A model generated the notes under the pieces. The model was not told the origin of the DNA, made no database searches, and was given only the letters and a program-made list of their open reading frames with translations. From the NCBI GenBank assembly GCA_025602915.1, contig JAHLJZ010000016.1, positions 310,001 to 374,000 of the forward strand: a stretch of DNA of 64,000 nucleotides. Direction: 5' to 3'. Below are positions 34,273 through 47,209 of the stretch, in pieces. Both the position numbers and the translations under genes were made by a program. This DNA is from Paraphysoderma sedebokerense. Lineage: Eukaryota > Blastocladiomycota > Physodermatomycetes > Physodermatales > Physodermataceae. Within the stretch, counting starts at the first letter, position 1. Every line of letters begins with the position of its first letter.

Positions 34273-35203
34273 GTTTCGAAAGATTAGTATATAATAATGA
34301 GGCAAGGGAATCAATCCACCATTTATACCAGGCAAGTCTAACCTGCTACAATTTTGGCTGGCTGATTTTTATTATAGATTTCTAAAACATCGTCTATCCG
34401 CGCATAGACAATAGGCTTATACCGAAGCTGATAATGTTGGTACTTTAAAGCAACGACTTATTTTAGAATAGAAATCGTCTATTGGCATTGCGTGTCATTT
34501 CAGCATCTCTATCCATTGCTCTGTCTTCAATTTAGTTTTCCAAGCCTCGAGATATCTGTCAATAATATGATTGAAAGCTAACCTATGTTATATATAAAAT
34601 TAATTCGGTAAACAATCGTTTTCTGTTTGAGATGCTAACTTAATTTGCCAGACACTAAAATGCGCTCCTCGCTTATTCACGTCACGCGGTCTGAAAGTGC
34701 TGATTATGACCAGCAAAATTCCCGCATAGCGCAATATCAGCAGAAATGAACGCTCTTAATTCATTGCGGCAATATTGCTGGCGGCAGGTATTTCTCTGAT
34801 GTTTATCTCGACATATTGTGTTTGCTTTCAGATCATATCCGCCCGACCACCCGACCACTATTTGCAGCAACGCCCTGAAATACCGCTGTCACTTCTAATA
34901 CATTCATAATATATTATTATAATTATTGGAACTTCAATGTCGGGTAGAGTGCTTTTTGGATTATTAGCTTTAATACTGTACTTATTCACTGCGGAAGATA
35001 TCTGCCACTATTGATACAATCGGCTTGTGAGATGCTGTGATCAGTGTGCGAATTCATGCTGCGATGTAATTACAAGACAACTACAAATAAAATATATTCA
35101 ATCTTCTATACACTGCAAAATTTAGTACTTGTACAATTCGCATCCTCTGAAAAGTGCTCCTCAAAAGTTAAGTTTTCGAGTTATGTTTTCCCAAGGGTGA
35201 TTT
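34273..35203. other. Intergenic region B-C
   Basis: About 930 bp, holding the promoter of B and the 3' flank of C. A minus-strand frame near 34870-34682 has no support. The segment around 34640-34900 is richer in G+C than its surroundings, but I could not assign it to any repeat. Confidence 0.4.
34321..34327 (-). promoter_or_regulatory. TATA box of metallopeptidase B
   Basis: TATAAAT on the minus strand, about 50-55 bp upstream of the ATG at 34272. Confidence 0.5.
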
Positions 35204-36364
35204 TTAAACAGCATATCTGGCTGATTCGGATGCAGGTTTACAAATGCTAGTCTCTGCGTCAGGAATTTTATACCGCCATGGATTATCTCTAAACACATAA
35301 TTGATTAGTGCGTGTAGTTCCGGATCATAGGTTTGGAGTTTTTCACGAGTGTTGATGGTGTTGTCGATGATGCTGGGTCTACTAGCAAGGTTATTGCAAT
35401 CAAAATAGCGCTGAACAGCTGATTAGATATTGAAAGGAATTTTTAATGTGTTAGTATTTTTTGAGAAGGGTTTGTCAATTCATGCAAACAATCAAGTTAC
35501 CTTCGGCCCAGTATTCGGCGTGATTGGTCGTGGAATACGTTTGATTCCATCGACCCATAGCAATACTGCTATTGAAAACTTTATGAAGGGTTTCATCGAA
35601 CGTTACATTGATTCGCATACCAAATTGGTGTATTGTATGGGAGAATTCATGCACTAATACGCAATATCCAAAATATCTATCGTTTGGTAATGGTCCACTG
35701 GGTAGGGAAAGAAGATTTTCTTCCCCAGCAGTTGTGGCTGGTCGAATTTCGGTGGCTCCCAATCCACGAGCACGATTATTCCAATCTACATCAGGTAATG
35801 CTCGCTGAAGAATCAGCATGTTCGGGAACGTCTAAAGTTTGCTCTGTGCGGGCTAGAAGCATCATCAAGGGACGAGTTAATAAGCGCCGGTAATCTACCT
35901 AAAGAATCTGATATCGGACAGGGCTTAAATTATTGACAGACAGTACATACCCATAATACCGACTCTGATCCTTTTGCTTGCAATTGCATCCCAGGCTGTA
36001 GGGTCTATCGTCTCACCCATTTTTTGTAGGACATACCATGCTCTATACATTGCCTCATCTGCGACTTTAGACGACGCCACAATTGGAATGTCTTTTGAAT
36101 TGAAATGCAAAGTAAACACTATTAGCTCAATATCCCAAAAAATTTCGCTCCACTAAGTAACGCATATATGGAAGTAAGAAATAACGTACTCTTCATAGCG
36201 CCCGGACCGGGAAGATACTTTTGATAGAATGAAGTGTTCAGATTATACGATGCCGGTACATCTGTTGCCGGTTGAATGTTTGGGCACTCGATTTGTTGAG
36301 CATTTGTATTTAATAACATCAGAATCAGAAGAACGGAAATTGAGCTAATTGACGTGATGAACAT
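35204..36364 (-). pseudogene. Secreted HEXXH metallopeptidase C, probably disrupted
   Basis: Paralogue with the four-exon plan (36364-36190, 36091-35951, 35852-35501, 35418-35204). The signal peptide (MFITSISSISVLLILMLLNT), the QIECPNIQP segment, LVHEFSHTIHQFGM and AEYWAEAVQRYFDCNNL are all present. Exon 3 is 352 bp where the intact genes A, B and D have 351, and its reading frame changes within the first 50 bp, upstream of the zinc motif. As read, the gene cannot encode the full enzyme. Everything else looks well preserved, so inactivation is recent, or the extra base is a sequencing error. The C-terminus is short, without an Arg tail. Closest in the middle and at the end to D and E. Confidence 0.75.
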
Positions 36365-37384
36365 AGTTTCTTTCCTTGGTGCTTAGATCAATTTGGGAGT
36401 TTTGACGTAGATTGCAGAATACTCTGTCTGATTATTTATAGTGATAGATAATATATAAAAAAACCAACAACAAGCTCTGCTGACTCAGTAGTCCCACTAA
36501 ACATCTGGCACCGGCATCATCATAGGGTATGATATGTCTATCATTGCAGATATTACGGGTCACCAGGGCGCAACTAGCGACGGAACACAGCTACATGACA
36601 CGGGCATATTATAACCAAAACTAGCAACCAAACGTGTGTTTGCAGATTGTGCGGTGTTGCGCTTACAAACGTTTGATTTCTCCGTTCTATGGGACCAACT
36701 TTAATTGAAAGAAATGCGACAGAAAATTATCGGTTGATACAACGGGTTAACTGCAAGAGAAATGTTTCGGCAGACAATAAGGTTTGAATTGTGTTCTAAT
36801 CAAGCAATTTACTAAATTTACATAGCAGGATTACCAAGATTATCAGACGCAGCACAAAATATTTCGTTCTTATTAAGCTTAATCCTAATCGAATTTGTAA
36901 AAAACTGCCATAATGTCACTTTACGCACTGTAACGGTGCCGTCGAGAAGCACTTTAGTTATGACCCTGGATCAGCTAATTTGTTTGAGACTTTCCAAATA
37001 TCCCAAATTCTCTGTTTAACTGTTCAACATTACAAACAGGGTAGTGATAGTGACAATGTTATATTCTGTTCTATATATGTAATACAATTACAATTCTTAA
37101 AGATAAACGAAACCAACAACGAAAAAAAAATGAACAGGAATGAGGAAAATAACAGGAATAATCGAGAGGAGTTCGCTATAAACATGATAGCAAGGAGGAG
37201 GAATTACAATGAAAATGAGAATCGAAATAAAGAGTTTCCTTGCGAAGAATAAAACCATTAAACACCCTACAGGACGCTCGAAGACTCAAATGTGGCTTTC
37301 AAGGGCCACAAAAGAAATCAGTTCATAATGGAATTAATCGGGACTATTCACAACTCCCGGAGATGAATGATGAATTAGGAACGT
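36365..37384. other. Intergenic region between metallopeptidase C and SRPK
   Basis: About 1 kb. The right part, from about 37070, is one arm of the inverted repeat shared with 43200-43470. A frame with many Asn/Arg/Glu codons (36980-37252, plus) lies in that arm but is not preserved in the other copy, so I do not call it. Confidence 0.5.
36433..36440 (-). promoter_or_regulatory. TATA box of metallopeptidase C
   Basis: TATAAATA on the minus strand, about 70-75 bp upstream of the ATG at 36364. Confidence 0.55.
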
Positions 37385-40295
<2,911 letters not shown>

Positions 40296-41644
40296 GGACG
40301 AGGAGGGCGGGCATGCATGCAGGGGGAGGACCCTTGCGACGAATGATATCAAAAAAGACAGAATCTGGAATGCAGAGTGGAGAGGGAATCGTAATCTTTG
40401 GATGAGGAACGACGAGGGAATTCCACTGCAGAAATTCCACTGCAGAAAAAATTAGAGACACGTGATATGCACGTGATTACCCTTGCGTGGGAACTTTTTT
40501 TTTTGCTCTTTCTTTGTTATTAAAATTTCCCTGTGCTATAATTATCTTTTATTCTGTCTTGCTCTTTGTTTTTAAATCTATTGTGTGCCTATCTTGCCGT
40601 TGCCATTTTCAATCTCGAAATCCAACGAAATGATGTTTCATGTATATTAGCTCTATCTGACTTTATCCATAATCTCTTGATGTCATTATACAATCTGATC
40701 GTTGGATTGAGATCTGAGCATAACAGTACTTTCCAAAGCAGTCTGCACTGTGGGACCTTTTGTGTTTATGCATTACTTATACGATGTTAACGATGGGTAT
40801 TTTTGTGGTGTTGTCACCATTGATAGTATTGAACGGATCCTTGGCGCTAGGAATTCCGCATTCACATCACAACAACTCATTTTCAGATTGCTTCATAGAT
40901 TGTCCCATATTTCAATTTTTCCGAATGAATTAAATGTCAGGCTACCAAACGGCCCTAGGGGTCGAGCGATAAATTCGCCTTTGAGTTGATTAAACTTGGC
41001 GTTGTAGTGGAAACACCGAGCAACAAATGTATTGTTCAAGCACTCACCCCACAAAGCTACTCAAAATTAAAGAAATATCATATATGACAAATGAAAGACT
41101 GCTGATCTGAATGATTTTCGTGATATTTGTAACTACAACTTTTAGGGAGTTACCAAACGATAGATACGAGGATGCTTCTGCATAATTTGCTTCGGATGCT
41201 TGGAATCAGAGTACAAAATGTTGCCTAGAAAAGTATATATTCCAATTCTCGAAATTTAACTCTTTGTACTGTACCTACATGCTCGTAATTCAGATTTTGC
41301 GTTTCAGTTTGAGAGCAGCCTTCCGATTTCCCTTACGGTGCGGCCAGAACGAAGTACACTTTCGAAATGCTTCACATTGTAGTAAATCAGATGCAATGAG
41401 CACGTTTCCTCAGAGTATATCGAAATAATTTCCGCAGCTTAAATTCTATTTTTAATGATCCATATTTTGATTGGCTCGAGTTAATGTCATCTATAACTAT
41501 TGCGTCGCATCCGCGTCGGTTCCGTTGCCTGCTATAATCTGAGGGGAAGAAGTCGTTGTCGAAGACATAATCTCACATAACCTTAATAATTATAGCGTTG
41601 CTAAATACATTAATTTACTTTCTCTTGTTTTCCAGTCTCAGACG
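40296..41644. other. Divergent intergenic region SRPK / metallopeptidase D
   Basis: About 1.35 kb. The right part (about 41230-41640) is the inverted-repeat partner of the region upstream of gene A. A small tandem duplication (two copies of a 14-bp unit, ttccactgcagaaa) is at about 40420-40447. No gene recognised. Confidence 0.6.
41230..41644. repeat. Inverted repeat arm upstream of metallopeptidase D
   Basis: Matches 32480-32880 on the opposite strand over about 400 bp, with scattered differences and short gaps. Each arm lies just upstream of its gene's TATA box, so genes A and D share promoter as well as coding sequence. Confidence 0.8.
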
Positions 41645-41652
41645 TATAAATA
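41645..41652 (+). promoter_or_regulatory. TATA box of metallopeptidase D
   Basis: TATAAATA, 59 bp upstream of the ATG at 41704. Confidence 0.6.
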
Positions 41653-41703
41653 CGCGGCGAGGATCAATGATCTAAGACATTAGCAAATACCACATACTCA
41701 GAA

Positions 41704-42900
41704 ATGGTCATGTTTGTAACACTCAACACTTCAATTTACGTGATTCTGTCAATTCTGCTATCGAGTTTGAATGCTCAACAGATTGAGTGTCCCAAAATTC
41801 AGCCAGCAACAGATGTGCCGGCGTCATATAACCTGAATACTTCATTCTATCAAAAATATCTACCCGGTCCAGGTGCTATGAAGAGTAAGTTATTCTTAAC
41901 TTCCATGCATGCGTTACTTGGCGGATTGGTGTTTCGAACAGTTGAGCTAATAGTGTTGTATTTTGCTTTTTATTTAAAAAGACATTCCAATTGTGGCGTC
42001 GTCAAAAGTCGAAGATGAGGCAATGTATAGAGCGTGGTATGTCCTACAAAAAATGGGGGAGACGATAGACCCTGCTGCCTGGGATGCCGTTGCCAGCAAA
42101 AATATCAGAGTCGGTATTATGGGTATGTAATGTGGACAAATGATTTCAGTCCATCGCGATATCAATTTCTAACTTGCAAATCACCTTATTGACTCCTGAT
42201 ATTTTCCAGCCCGCACAGAGCAAACTCTAGACATTCCTGAACATTCCGATCTTCAGCAAGCATTCCCAAACACAGATTGGAATAGTCGTGCGCGGGGATT
42301 AGGAGCCACCGAAATTCGACCGGCTACGACTGCTGGAGAAGAAAATCTCCTTTCCCTCCCTAGCGGCCAATTACCGAACGATAGATATTTCGGGTATTGC
42401 GTATTGGTACATGAATTTGCCCATACAATACACCAATTCGGAATGCGAATTAATGCTACGTTTGATGCAACCCTTCATCAAGTTTTCAATAACAGTATTG
42501 CCATGGGTCGATGGAATGGGACGTATTCCACGACCAACCACGCCGAATATTGGGCTGAAGGTAACTTATATCTTTGCATTAAATCACAACGCTTTTTCAA
42601 AAAACAACTCTAACATGTGAATAATTTATTCCTGCCCAATCAGCTGTCCAGCGTTATTTTGATTGCAATAACCTTGCCGGCAGACCCAGCAACATCGACA
42701 ACACCATCAATACCCGCGAAAAACTCCAAACCTATGATCCTGAGCTATACGCACTCATCAATTATGTCTTCAGGGATAACCCATGGCGCTATCAAATTCC
42801 TGCCGCAGGGACAAGCATTTGTAAGCCACCTGCCATTCCATCGGATACTATTGTAGAACAACCGGTATACTACAGAAGGCGTCGCAGAACTAGATTCTAA
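41704..42900 (+). CDS. Secreted HEXXH metallopeptidase D
   Basis: Intact plus-strand paralogue; exons 41704-41884, 41982-42122, 42210-42560 and 42644-42900, 309 residues, identical in every exon length to gene A. Signal peptide MVMFVTLNTSIYVILSILLS, then QQIECPKIQPATDVPAS, LVHEFAHTIHQFGM (about 173-186), AEYWAEAVQRYFDCNNL, NPWRYQIPAAGTSIC, and the tail YYRRRRRTRF. The two ends (signal peptide, promoter, Arg tail) are closest to A. The centre (EIRPATTAGEENLLSLPSG, DRYFGYCVLVHEF, NNSIAMGRW) is closest to C and E, so the gene looks like a mosaic. Confidence 0.86.
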
Positions 42901-43979
42901 ACAGTACTTAGAGGGAGGGCCACTGTATAAATATGGAAAATGTAGAATAGAATCTGCTAAATATACAAAATACATAACTAAAATGCGTGTTTTCAGATTT
43001 TCTTAAATAATTCAATGTCACTTTTCATCACGGCAATTCATTAATTGTGTGAATAACAATTACACCGCAGGCAAACATAAAGATTGTACTGCCAATTTTA
43101 ACATAAAAGCATTTATATGAATCAAAAAGACGTAAGAGCGAAAGAAGTCATAGCTAACTTTAACCATTAGGACAAAAAATTTAAAGGAAAGAAAATAAAC
43201 AGAATCCCGGTTCCCACCAGTCCAAGTAAATCAAAAAAATCAAAGGATACGGAGTACGGACACAGCCGGAAAAGTCCAGAAACGTGCCTACGCAGGGAGA
43301 AAGAGACCAAAGTGGGAGCCTTACGAAATTGAGTTCACCGTAAATTTTTCTAATTCGTCATACATGTCCGTTAGTCCTCCGATTATTCTGTTATCTTTCT
43401 CATTTCTGTTTATTTTTTCCGTTCTGTTGTTGGTTTCGTTTCTCAGTAAGAATTGTATTTGTACTACATACATAGAACTGAATATAACATTTTCACTATC
43501 ACTATCGTATTTTTAATGTTGAGCATTCAAAGGGCCAATTCAATTTTAATGGAAGGTCTTAAACAAAGAAGCCAAATCACTTTTTGGATTGATTACAAAA
43601 TTCCTGTTTTCTATTCTACCAGGACAAAGATCATATTAGCTGGATATCATGAAATTATGGAGGTATTGTGCTTTTGAGTTTTAACTATGAATAGAATATT
43701 AAACGACATTCTTAAAGAACCTATGAGCTATGCAAGCTGTATTTGACAACAACAGGGTATCTTGAGAAGCTCAACAGATGGCGCGTTGGTCCTGGGGTCC
43801 ACACCAATCGGCAGCAGCGCTGCGGGAATATCGATCACTAGCGTTGTGAGCAGATATTAAGTAAGCTTTTTGATAATACCAACACTATTATAAAGACGCT
43901 AGATATTATTTGGTCAAGCTACAACCCGCGTAAGCGCCCCATAAATATGCGTTAAACAGTACAACTCTGCATTCAGAAA
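42901..43979. other. Intergenic region D-E with detached SRPK tail copy
   Basis: About 1.1 kb. Its centre (43200-43470) is a decayed inverted copy of the SRPK 3' end and flank. No intact gene; the short frame at 43453-43677 has no support. Confidence 0.6.
43200..43470. repeat. Detached inverted copy of the SRPK 3' end
   Basis: Reverse complement of the region around 37080-37530, with several small gaps. It retains the sequence around the SRPK stop codon and of the last ~45 codons, but no kinase domain. It lies in the same position relative to gene E as the original does to gene C. Confidence 0.85.
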
Positions 43980-45084
43980 ATGATCGCAGCAACAATTAGT
44001 ACATTCTACGCTCTTGCATTTTTGTTACTATCAAGTACAAATGCTCAACAAATTGAGTGCCCTAAAATTCAACCAGCAACTAATAATCTGAACACTTCAT
44101 TTTATCAAAAGTATCTTCCCGGATCGGGTGCTATGAAAAGTACGTTATTCGTTACTTCCAGGAACTATATAGTGGATTGTGGTTCCGCAAATTAAGCTAA
44201 TACTGCTTGCTTTGCTTTGTATTAAAAAAAGACATTCCGATCGTGGCGTCGTCCAAAGTTTCAGATGAAGCAATGTATAGAGTATGTCCTACAAAAAATG
44301 GGAGAGACAATAGACACCGCATCCTGGGATGGAATTGCGAGCAAACGTATCAGAATTGGCACTAACCCATGTACTTGCCGTCAATGATTTAAGCCCTTAC
44401 CGAGATCAATTTCTTGAAGCAGATTACCGCGCCTTATTAACTCCTCCCTTGATGATGCTTCTAGCCCATACAGAGCAAACTCTCGATATTCCTGAACATT
44501 CTGATCTTCAGCAAGCATTCCCTGACACAGATTGGAATAATCGTGCTCGAGGATTTGCAGCCACCGAAGTTCGACCGGCTACGACTGTTGGAGAAGAGAA
44601 TCTTCTTTCCCTACCGAACGATAGACATTTAGGATATTGTGTAATGGTACATGAATTCGCCCATACGATACACCAGTTCGGTATGTGAATCAATGCTACG
44701 TTTGATGAAACCCTTCATAGGGTTTTCAATAGCAGTATTGCTATGGGTCGATGGAATGGGACGTATTCCGCGAAGAATCACGCCGAATATTGGGCCGGAG
44801 GTAACTTAATCTTATTGCATTGAATGACAAACCATTCTACCAAAATGCTAACACTTTAAAAAATGTTTTATTCCTATTCAGCTGTTCAGCGCTATTTTGA
44901 TTGCAACAACCTCGCCGGTAGAACCAACATCATCGACAACACCATCGGCATCAACACTCGCGAAAAACTCCAAACCTATGATCCCCAACTATACGCTCTA
45001 ATCAATTATGTCTTCAGAGATAACCCATGGTGCTATCAACTCCCTGCCGCAGGGCTTAGCATTTGTAAATCAAGCTCTGTTTAA
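43980..45084 (+). pseudogene. Secreted HEXXH metallopeptidase E, decayed copy
   Basis: Recognisable from end to end: signal peptide MIAATISTFYALAFLLLSST, QQIECPKIQPAT, YLPGSGAMK, DIPEHSDLQQAFPDTDWNN, MVHEFAHTIHQFGM, YFDCNNLAG and NPWCYQLPAAGLSIC. Compared with genes A, B and D it has at least three disabling or shortening changes, including small deletions and a premature stop after the zinc motif, so it is a pseudogene. It is the inverted counterpart of gene C: both have a copy of the SRPK 3' end upstream of their start. The third and fourth exon ends still carry normal splice sites. Confidence 0.85.
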
Positions 45085-45482
45085 TCAGATAACACTGTAC
45101 AAAGATTGGGATATTGCAGAAAGCATCGCAGAACTAGATTCTAATTTATACTTTGAGGGAAGGCAACATTATACATATTATAGATGTAGAATAGAACATT
45201 TTAAATATAAACATTACATAAGACGAATTTGTTTTCTTAGGTTTCTCCAAACATCATTGCCAGCTTTCCTCATAGCATTGTATCAATATCTGTAGTGTTT
45301 TGAATCCCGCATTTTTTATTCCGCGTTAACTCGTGATCTCAAATGTAACAACACTACACTGAAAGTCAAACTGAGTGACGATGTTTTATAGTACATACAC
45401 AGGAACATTTGAATCAAAATGTAAGAACACAAATGAAACATAATTAACTTCAACGACATAAAACTAACACAAAAAAAAAAGA
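45085..45482. other. Intergenic region after metallopeptidase E
   Basis: About 400 bp between pseudogene E and the tRNA-Asp terminator. Nothing else seen. Confidence 0.4.
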
Positions 45483-45995
45483 CTCTCGAGCGGGGAATTG
45501 AACCCCGGTCTCCCGCGTACTTTGACATCAGCCAATGACAGGCGGGGATACTCACCACTATACTACTCGAGATATACTACGCAGCTTTTAATAAAATATA
45601 TGAATTAATCCTCAACTGAAACACCTTAAAATTATATCAAGATGGGTGATCTTTGGGTAAATCTTCAGTTGAACTCTAGTTCAAATTACCAATAGGAAGT
45701 GAAAACTGCAACATGTAAGGAGCAAAATAGTTAAGAGATGAACATATAAGTAGACGCTGACGCTAATATAGTTAATTATAGGGGCGAATTATTGTTCGAC
45801 ATTGCCATAGAATTTTCAATTTAAGTACCCTTTGCATCACCGACAATGAGAGGTAAAGAAATAAGAGGCCAAGTGATGGATAATAAGAAAGAAATACTTG
45901 ATTAGTGACGAAATTTGCTTGGAACGTGGGTACAGTGCGACGTTTTGATGTCGCATCTTCGCATTGGAATGGTATAGCGTAAAGTATAGACGCTT
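45420..45995 (-). repeat. Dispersed tRNA-Asp-bearing duplication, copy 3
   Basis: On the minus strand it shows GCTATACCATTCCAATGCG, CATCACTTGGCCTC and AACTATTTTGCTCC before the tRNA and AGTTAATTATGTTTCAT after it, matching copies 1 and 2. Confidence 0.75.
45483..45572 (-). tRNA. tRNA-Asp (GUC) with 18-nt intron, copy 3
   Basis: Mature sequence as in copies 1 and 2. The intron TTGGCTGATGTCAAAGTA differs from copy 1 at two positions. A poly-T terminator follows on the minus strand. Confidence 0.97.
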
Positions 45996-46268
45996 TTCGC
46001 GATGATTTGTCTCGGATAAACTAATTTGACTCTATTCCATTTACTTGATTAGGAGTTTTGGTATTTGCTTTCAAGACATCACTTAGTTTATTCCAAGGTA
46101 TATGCAACTTCCTTCTAACAACGGTTTATGACAACTTTCTCAGAATGACAATAACTATACTGAAGCCAAAAAGGAGAAAACCATAACTGCATTTAAACAT
46201 AAGAATGTAATGACCCCAATTCATATAGAATTTTGTTGCCTGCGGGTTGACTCCAGGTCTGTGATCAT
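45573..46268. other. Region between tRNA-Asp copy 3 and pro-peptide copy 2
   Basis: About 700 bp, the counterpart of 16141-16946. It contains the upstream part of duplication copy 3. No other gene. Confidence 0.5.
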
Positions 46269-46505
46269 TTATCCGGTCCTGAACATACCTCCTTTAAAGA
46301 AGGCGGTGCTTCTAGATGATCGGCCTAATTGTCTCTTTTCAAGGCGAGGCTCAGCGATGTCAATATTTTCAGCTGCAGCAGATTCTGCCTTGTTTTCAAC
46401 TTCATCAGAAACCGGCGTTAAAGAGTTAACGACCGGTGTTCCTTTCGTTAGATTTATGTTTAGAAGCAGGAGCGTCAAAAGGAGTACAGTGATAGTGACT
46501 TTCAT
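46269..46505 (-). CDS. Small secreted pro-peptide with Kex2 site (copy 2)
   Basis: An intronless gene for 78 residues, paralogue of the peptide gene at 15841. A signal peptide (MKVTITVLLLTLLLLNINLT) is followed by an acidic pro-segment (TPVSDEVENKAESAAAENID), then the dibasic site LEKR. The mature part is about 20 residues, starting QLGRSS, basic and ending MFRTG. The signal and the LEKR-x-LGR junction are conserved with copy 1; the mature parts have diverged almost completely apart from LGR. That is the usual pattern of a processed peptide under changing selection. N-terminal Gln could cyclise to pyroglutamate. It lies upstream of, and in the same orientation as, a tRNA-Asp gene, exactly as copy 1 does. 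Function unknown. Confidence 0.72.
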   Translation of the reverse strand: MKVTITVLLLTLLLLNINLTKGTPVVNSLTPVSDEVENKAESAAAENIDIAEPRLEKRQLGRSSRSTAFFKGGMFRTG

Positions 46506-47209
46506 GCTGAGTGATGACCGAGGACGTATGTTGCCAGTATGGTACAGGATAAATTTGGGAGGAGGTCCGACTTATATAGTTTTTCCAGCAGATGCTCAGA
46601 AATTTCTGTTCGAGTCAGGCGGACATAACTTATATAATAGGTTAAAATAGACTATTATTGTCAGGGTGGTCATTCTTCTGCCACAGTATTCAGGATTGGT
46701 GGCCATCGGCGTGCTAGCGGCAGCTAAGGGAATCTCGCGCGTGACTGATGTCCAGTCAGATATCACCAGGCAACATTTCGTGACAATTTTCACAGTATGA
46801 CGAGTGTTCATGGAAGGGTTTTTTTGTTGAAGAAGAATTTCTTTTTTGAACAACGGACATGGTCAGCGGAAGGTTTGTACTTTGACAATGGTCAAAATGT
46901 GTGGTATTCCAACAGTACAGACCGCCACACGATAAACTTACTTCATTCCAACGAATACAACTCACAAAGTAAGCTACAGGTTAAGTAAAAGTATTATGTA
47001 TTATGGAAGCCACCGAATGTTGGTGAATATATACAATTGGTTAATTAGAGGTAAATACGACAGCGGGATATGTTATAACGGATATCATGCCGGTAAAATA
47101 TGTAGTGACCATTCTAACTTGTAACTTGGTTTTATTAAATTATTACTTTACATTTGCTTTGTTAACTATTTTACGGGTTACCGTTATCTGTTAAGCGAAA
47201 TTTCAGGTC
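46506..47209. other. Intergenic region upstream of pro-peptide copy 2
   Basis: About 700 bp, the promoter of the peptide gene and the 3' flank of the 7TM-RGS gene. Frames at 46596-46965 on the minus strand show no domain and overlap each other. Confidence 0.4.
46572..46578 (-). promoter_or_regulatory. TATA box of pro-peptide copy 2
   Basis: TATATAA on the minus strand, about 67-73 bp upstream of the ATG at 46505. Confidence 0.55.

Noticed and set aside
36980-37252. 90-codon plus-strand frame rich in Asn, Arg and Glu
   Set aside because: It lies in the inverted repeat arm and is not kept open in the other copy at 43.4 kb, so there is no sign of coding selection.
41081-43980. Transposon between SRPK and the plus-strand proteases as the cause of the inverted repeats
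   Set aside because: The repeat arms consist of host gene ends and promoters; I found no transposase, reverse transcriptase, constant terminal repeats or target-site duplications.
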